Assembly (NCBI RefSeq): GCF_013816785.1
Contig: NZ_JACDDV010000011.1
Span: 1 to 43,121 of the forward strand
Source of the DNA: Sphingomonas sp.
GTDB taxonomy: Bacteria; Pseudomonadota; Alphaproteobacteria; Sphingomonadales; Sphingomonadaceae
Direction: 5' to 3'
DNA: 43,121 nucleotides
Positions 41,862 to 43,121 of the stretch are shown piece after piece. The translations under genes were made by a program, and so were the position numbers. Position 1 is the stretch's first letter. The number at the start of each line of letters is the position of its first letter. The notes under the pieces are model-generated. The model did not search any database. It saw nothing but the letters and a program-made list of their open reading frames with translations, and was not told the origin of the DNA.

Positions 41862-42536
41862 TCAAAGCCAGCTGGTGATTTGGTCGAGCGTCTTCTTACG
41901 GGTGGCATGGACTGGGACAGTCGCATCGTCGGCGGGGAGCCCGGCGACGATGATCATCACCGGCTTCTCGTTGGCCGGGCGCCCGCAGAGGGTGCGCAGG
42001 AAGCCCATCGGCGAGGGCGTGTGAGTCAGCGTCGCCAGCCCGGCCTTGTGCAGCGCCGCCAGCATCAGGCCGCAGGCAATCCCGACACTCTCCATCACAT
42101 AGTAGTTCTGCTTGTCGTCGCCTGGTTCGATCCCGCCGCGGCGCTGCCCGAATACGACGATGTGCCATGGCGCGACGTCGAGATATCCCTTGTCTTCGTC
42201 GGTGCCGAGCGGAGCGAGTGCTTCGAGCCATTCCTGTCCCGCCTTGCCAGCGTAGAATTCGGCTTCCTCCTTCTCGGCGGCGAGGCGGATCTGATGGCGC
42301 AGCTCGGGTGAGGAGACGACCGCGAAGTGCCACGGCTGATGATTGGCGCCCGACGGCGCGGTCCCAGCGGCCAGGATCGCCTCCTCGATCACTTCGCGCG
42401 GCACGGGGGTATTGGCGAACATGCGGCAGGTGCGGCGCTGGGCAATGTCCTCACGAAAGGCGCGCGCGGCGGCGATGCGCTGTTCATCGGACAGCGCGGG
42501 GAGCGCGGTGTAAGCGATATGGGGGACGGGTTTCAT
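41862..42536 (-). CDS. nitroreductase-family FMN-dependent oxidoreductase
   Basis: A 224-residue flavoprotein. The RRTCRMFANTPVPREVIEEA start segment, the TAPSGANHQPWHFAVV FMN-binding region and the ESVGIACGLMLAALHKAG helix are characteristic. Such enzymes reduce nitro groups, quinones or enones with NAD(P)H; the BluB and iodotyrosine-deiodinase-like branch also fits the length and the THTPSPMGFL segment. The start at 42536 has AAAGG nearby. It follows vapC on the same strand with a 66-base gap. Exact substrate unknown. Confidence 0.9.
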   Translation of the reverse strand: MKPVPHIAYTALPALSDEQRIAAARAFREDIAQRRTCRMFANTPVPREVIEEAILAAGTAPSGANHQPWHFAVVSSPELRHQIRLAAEKEEAEFYAGKAGQEWLEALAPLGTDEDKGYLDVAPWHIVVFGQRRGGIEPGDDKQNYYVMESVGIACGLMLAALHKAGLATLTHTPSPMGFLRTLCGRPANEKPVMIIVAGLPADDATVPVHATRKKTLDQITSWL

Positions 42537-42602
42537 GGGCCTTTCTAACAGGAAGGCAGGCGATCGAAACCAGCTTAACCCGTCAGACAGCAATGAAAGC
42601 CA

Positions 42603-42980
42603 TCACGGCGCGTAGGCGATGCCCAGCCGTTCGGCCTGCGCATCAAGACGCTTGTCGCGTGTCCACAGCTTCGCGTCCGGCACTTGCTTCACCGACGCCA
42701 GTAAATGGCAATCGACCAAGCCGATGCCTCGATTGTAAAGCTCCAGCCATTCGACCATTGCGATTACTTCGGTATGCGAAACGTTTGGCGCGGCGGGCAA
42801 CGCCTTTAATTCTTCCAACACGATCTGTCGGTTGGGGATCGAGCCGAGGGCAATCTCGCCGACGATCATGGGGTGCAGCAAGATGCGTCGGCGGCGCAGC
42901 TGGGCCGCGAGTTCAGCATTGCCGTTGTTGATGTGGTCGATCCAGATAGACGTGTCAGCGACGATTGGCGGCCCGCGCAT
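42603..42980 (-). CDS. vapC: VapC-type PIN-domain ribonuclease toxin
   Basis: A 125-residue PIN-domain protein. The metal-binding acidic residues are D9 (VADTSIWID), E42 (VGEIALG), D90 (GLVDCHLL) and D109 (TRDKRLD), the complete active-site set. VapC toxins cleave specific RNAs, often tRNA or rRNA, when released from the antitoxin. The ATG at 42980 shares one base with the vapB stop (TGATG); a TTG at 42983 is a less likely start. It ends 67 bases before the nitroreductase gene on the same strand. Confidence 0.92.
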   Translation of the reverse strand: MRGPPIVADTSIWIDHINNGNAELAAQLRRRRILLHPMIVGEIALGSIPNRQIVLEELKALPAAPNVSHTEVIAMVEWLELYNRGIGLVDCHLLASVKQVPDAKLWTRDKRLDAQAERLGIAYAP

Positions 42981-43120
42981 CAACCTGGATTTATGAATTG
43001 CGGCGGACGGCGCCGTGGCGCCGCCTTTGCATGAGGGTCCGATCCGCCGAGCGCGATCAGTCGCTCGGCCGCGAGGCGCTGACGCATTTCGATCAGCGCG
43101 CGGCGGACCAGAGCGTTGGT
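42980..43120 (-). CDS. vapB: VapB-type antitoxin, 5' part outside the window
   Basis: The minus-strand frame is open from the window edge and codes for 46 residues, TNALVRRALIEMRQRLAAER onward, ending RRRPPQFINPG. The helical segment with ALIEMRQRLAAERLIALGG and the position directly before vapC with a TGATG junction identify it as the C-terminal part of a VapB antitoxin, whose missing N-terminus would hold the DNA-binding domain. It would neutralise VapC and repress the operon. Confidence 0.78.
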   Translation of the reverse strand, partial: TNALVRRALIEMRQRLAAERLIALGGSDPHAKAAPRRRPPQFINPG

Positions 43121-43121
43121 C

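Noticed and set aside
1-43121. Search by eye for tRNA, rRNA, tmRNA, RNase P RNA and insertion sequences
   Set aside because: No cloverleaf with the conserved TTCRA arm, no rRNA segment and no transposase motif was seen; small RNAs could still be missed by eye.

Overview
This window reads as chromosomal DNA of an alphaproteobacterium, most likely of the Sphingomonadales (Sphingomonas or Sphingomicrobium type). The grounds are the high GC content, dense gene packing with ATGA, TTGA and TGATG overlaps, a DUF3035/BamF lipoprotein gene beside lspA, a CtrA-type winged helix, and G/C-rich palindromic repeats of the kind seen in sphingomonads. The genus is an inference, since no rRNA or tRNA gene is present.

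Layout. 1-3250: the 3' part of a pmbA/tldE gene, then a minus-strand cluster of a ccdAB toxin-antitoxin pair overlapping mrp (Fe-S carrier ATPase) and a CoA-binding protein gene. 3333-6931: hflK-hflC and a DegP/HtrA protease (membrane and envelope quality control). 7003-14019: a HerA-like ATPase, an NTF2-fold protein, a small exported protein, an M20 amidohydrolase, an OPT transporter, queF and a sulfurtransferase. 20000-14009 (minus): ribF-ileS-lspA-bamF, followed by a receiver-less CtrA-like winged-helix gene and a small hypothetical gene. 20207-27194 (plus): the alpha ribosomal operon rpsM-rpsK-rpoA and rplQ, split by about 4.6 kb that carries a two-gene restriction-modification-like cassette.

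27413-31000: tandem paralogues for exported Gly/Tyr-rich proteins, then guaA. 30772-33709: an SDR oxidoreductase overlapping an ECF sigma factor gene, then a double-domain tautomerase divergent from an HxlR regulator. 33917-35892: a small membrane protein, panB and an exported cupin. 36170-40131: yfgM-like, bamB, der and an Hpt-domain protein. 41797-40128 (minus): two membrane proteins (one DUF418). 43121-41862 (minus): vapBC (vapB cut by the window edge) and a nitroreductase.

The most unusual points are four. First, a nuclease-methyltransferase fusion gene coupled by a TTGA overlap to an mrr-type endonuclease gene lies between rpoA and rplQ, with an AT-richer stretch in the presumed target-recognition part of the methyltransferase. 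Second, a palindromic repeat is inserted in frame in ileS and adds roughly 75 residues. Third, a related repeat supplies the stop codon of ribF. Fourth, a CtrA-like DNA-binding domain carries a predicted coiled coil in place of the receiver. The toxin-antitoxin modules at 2693-3240 and 42603-43120 and the cassette at 22341-26332 are the clearest accessory elements; the rest is mostly housekeeping.
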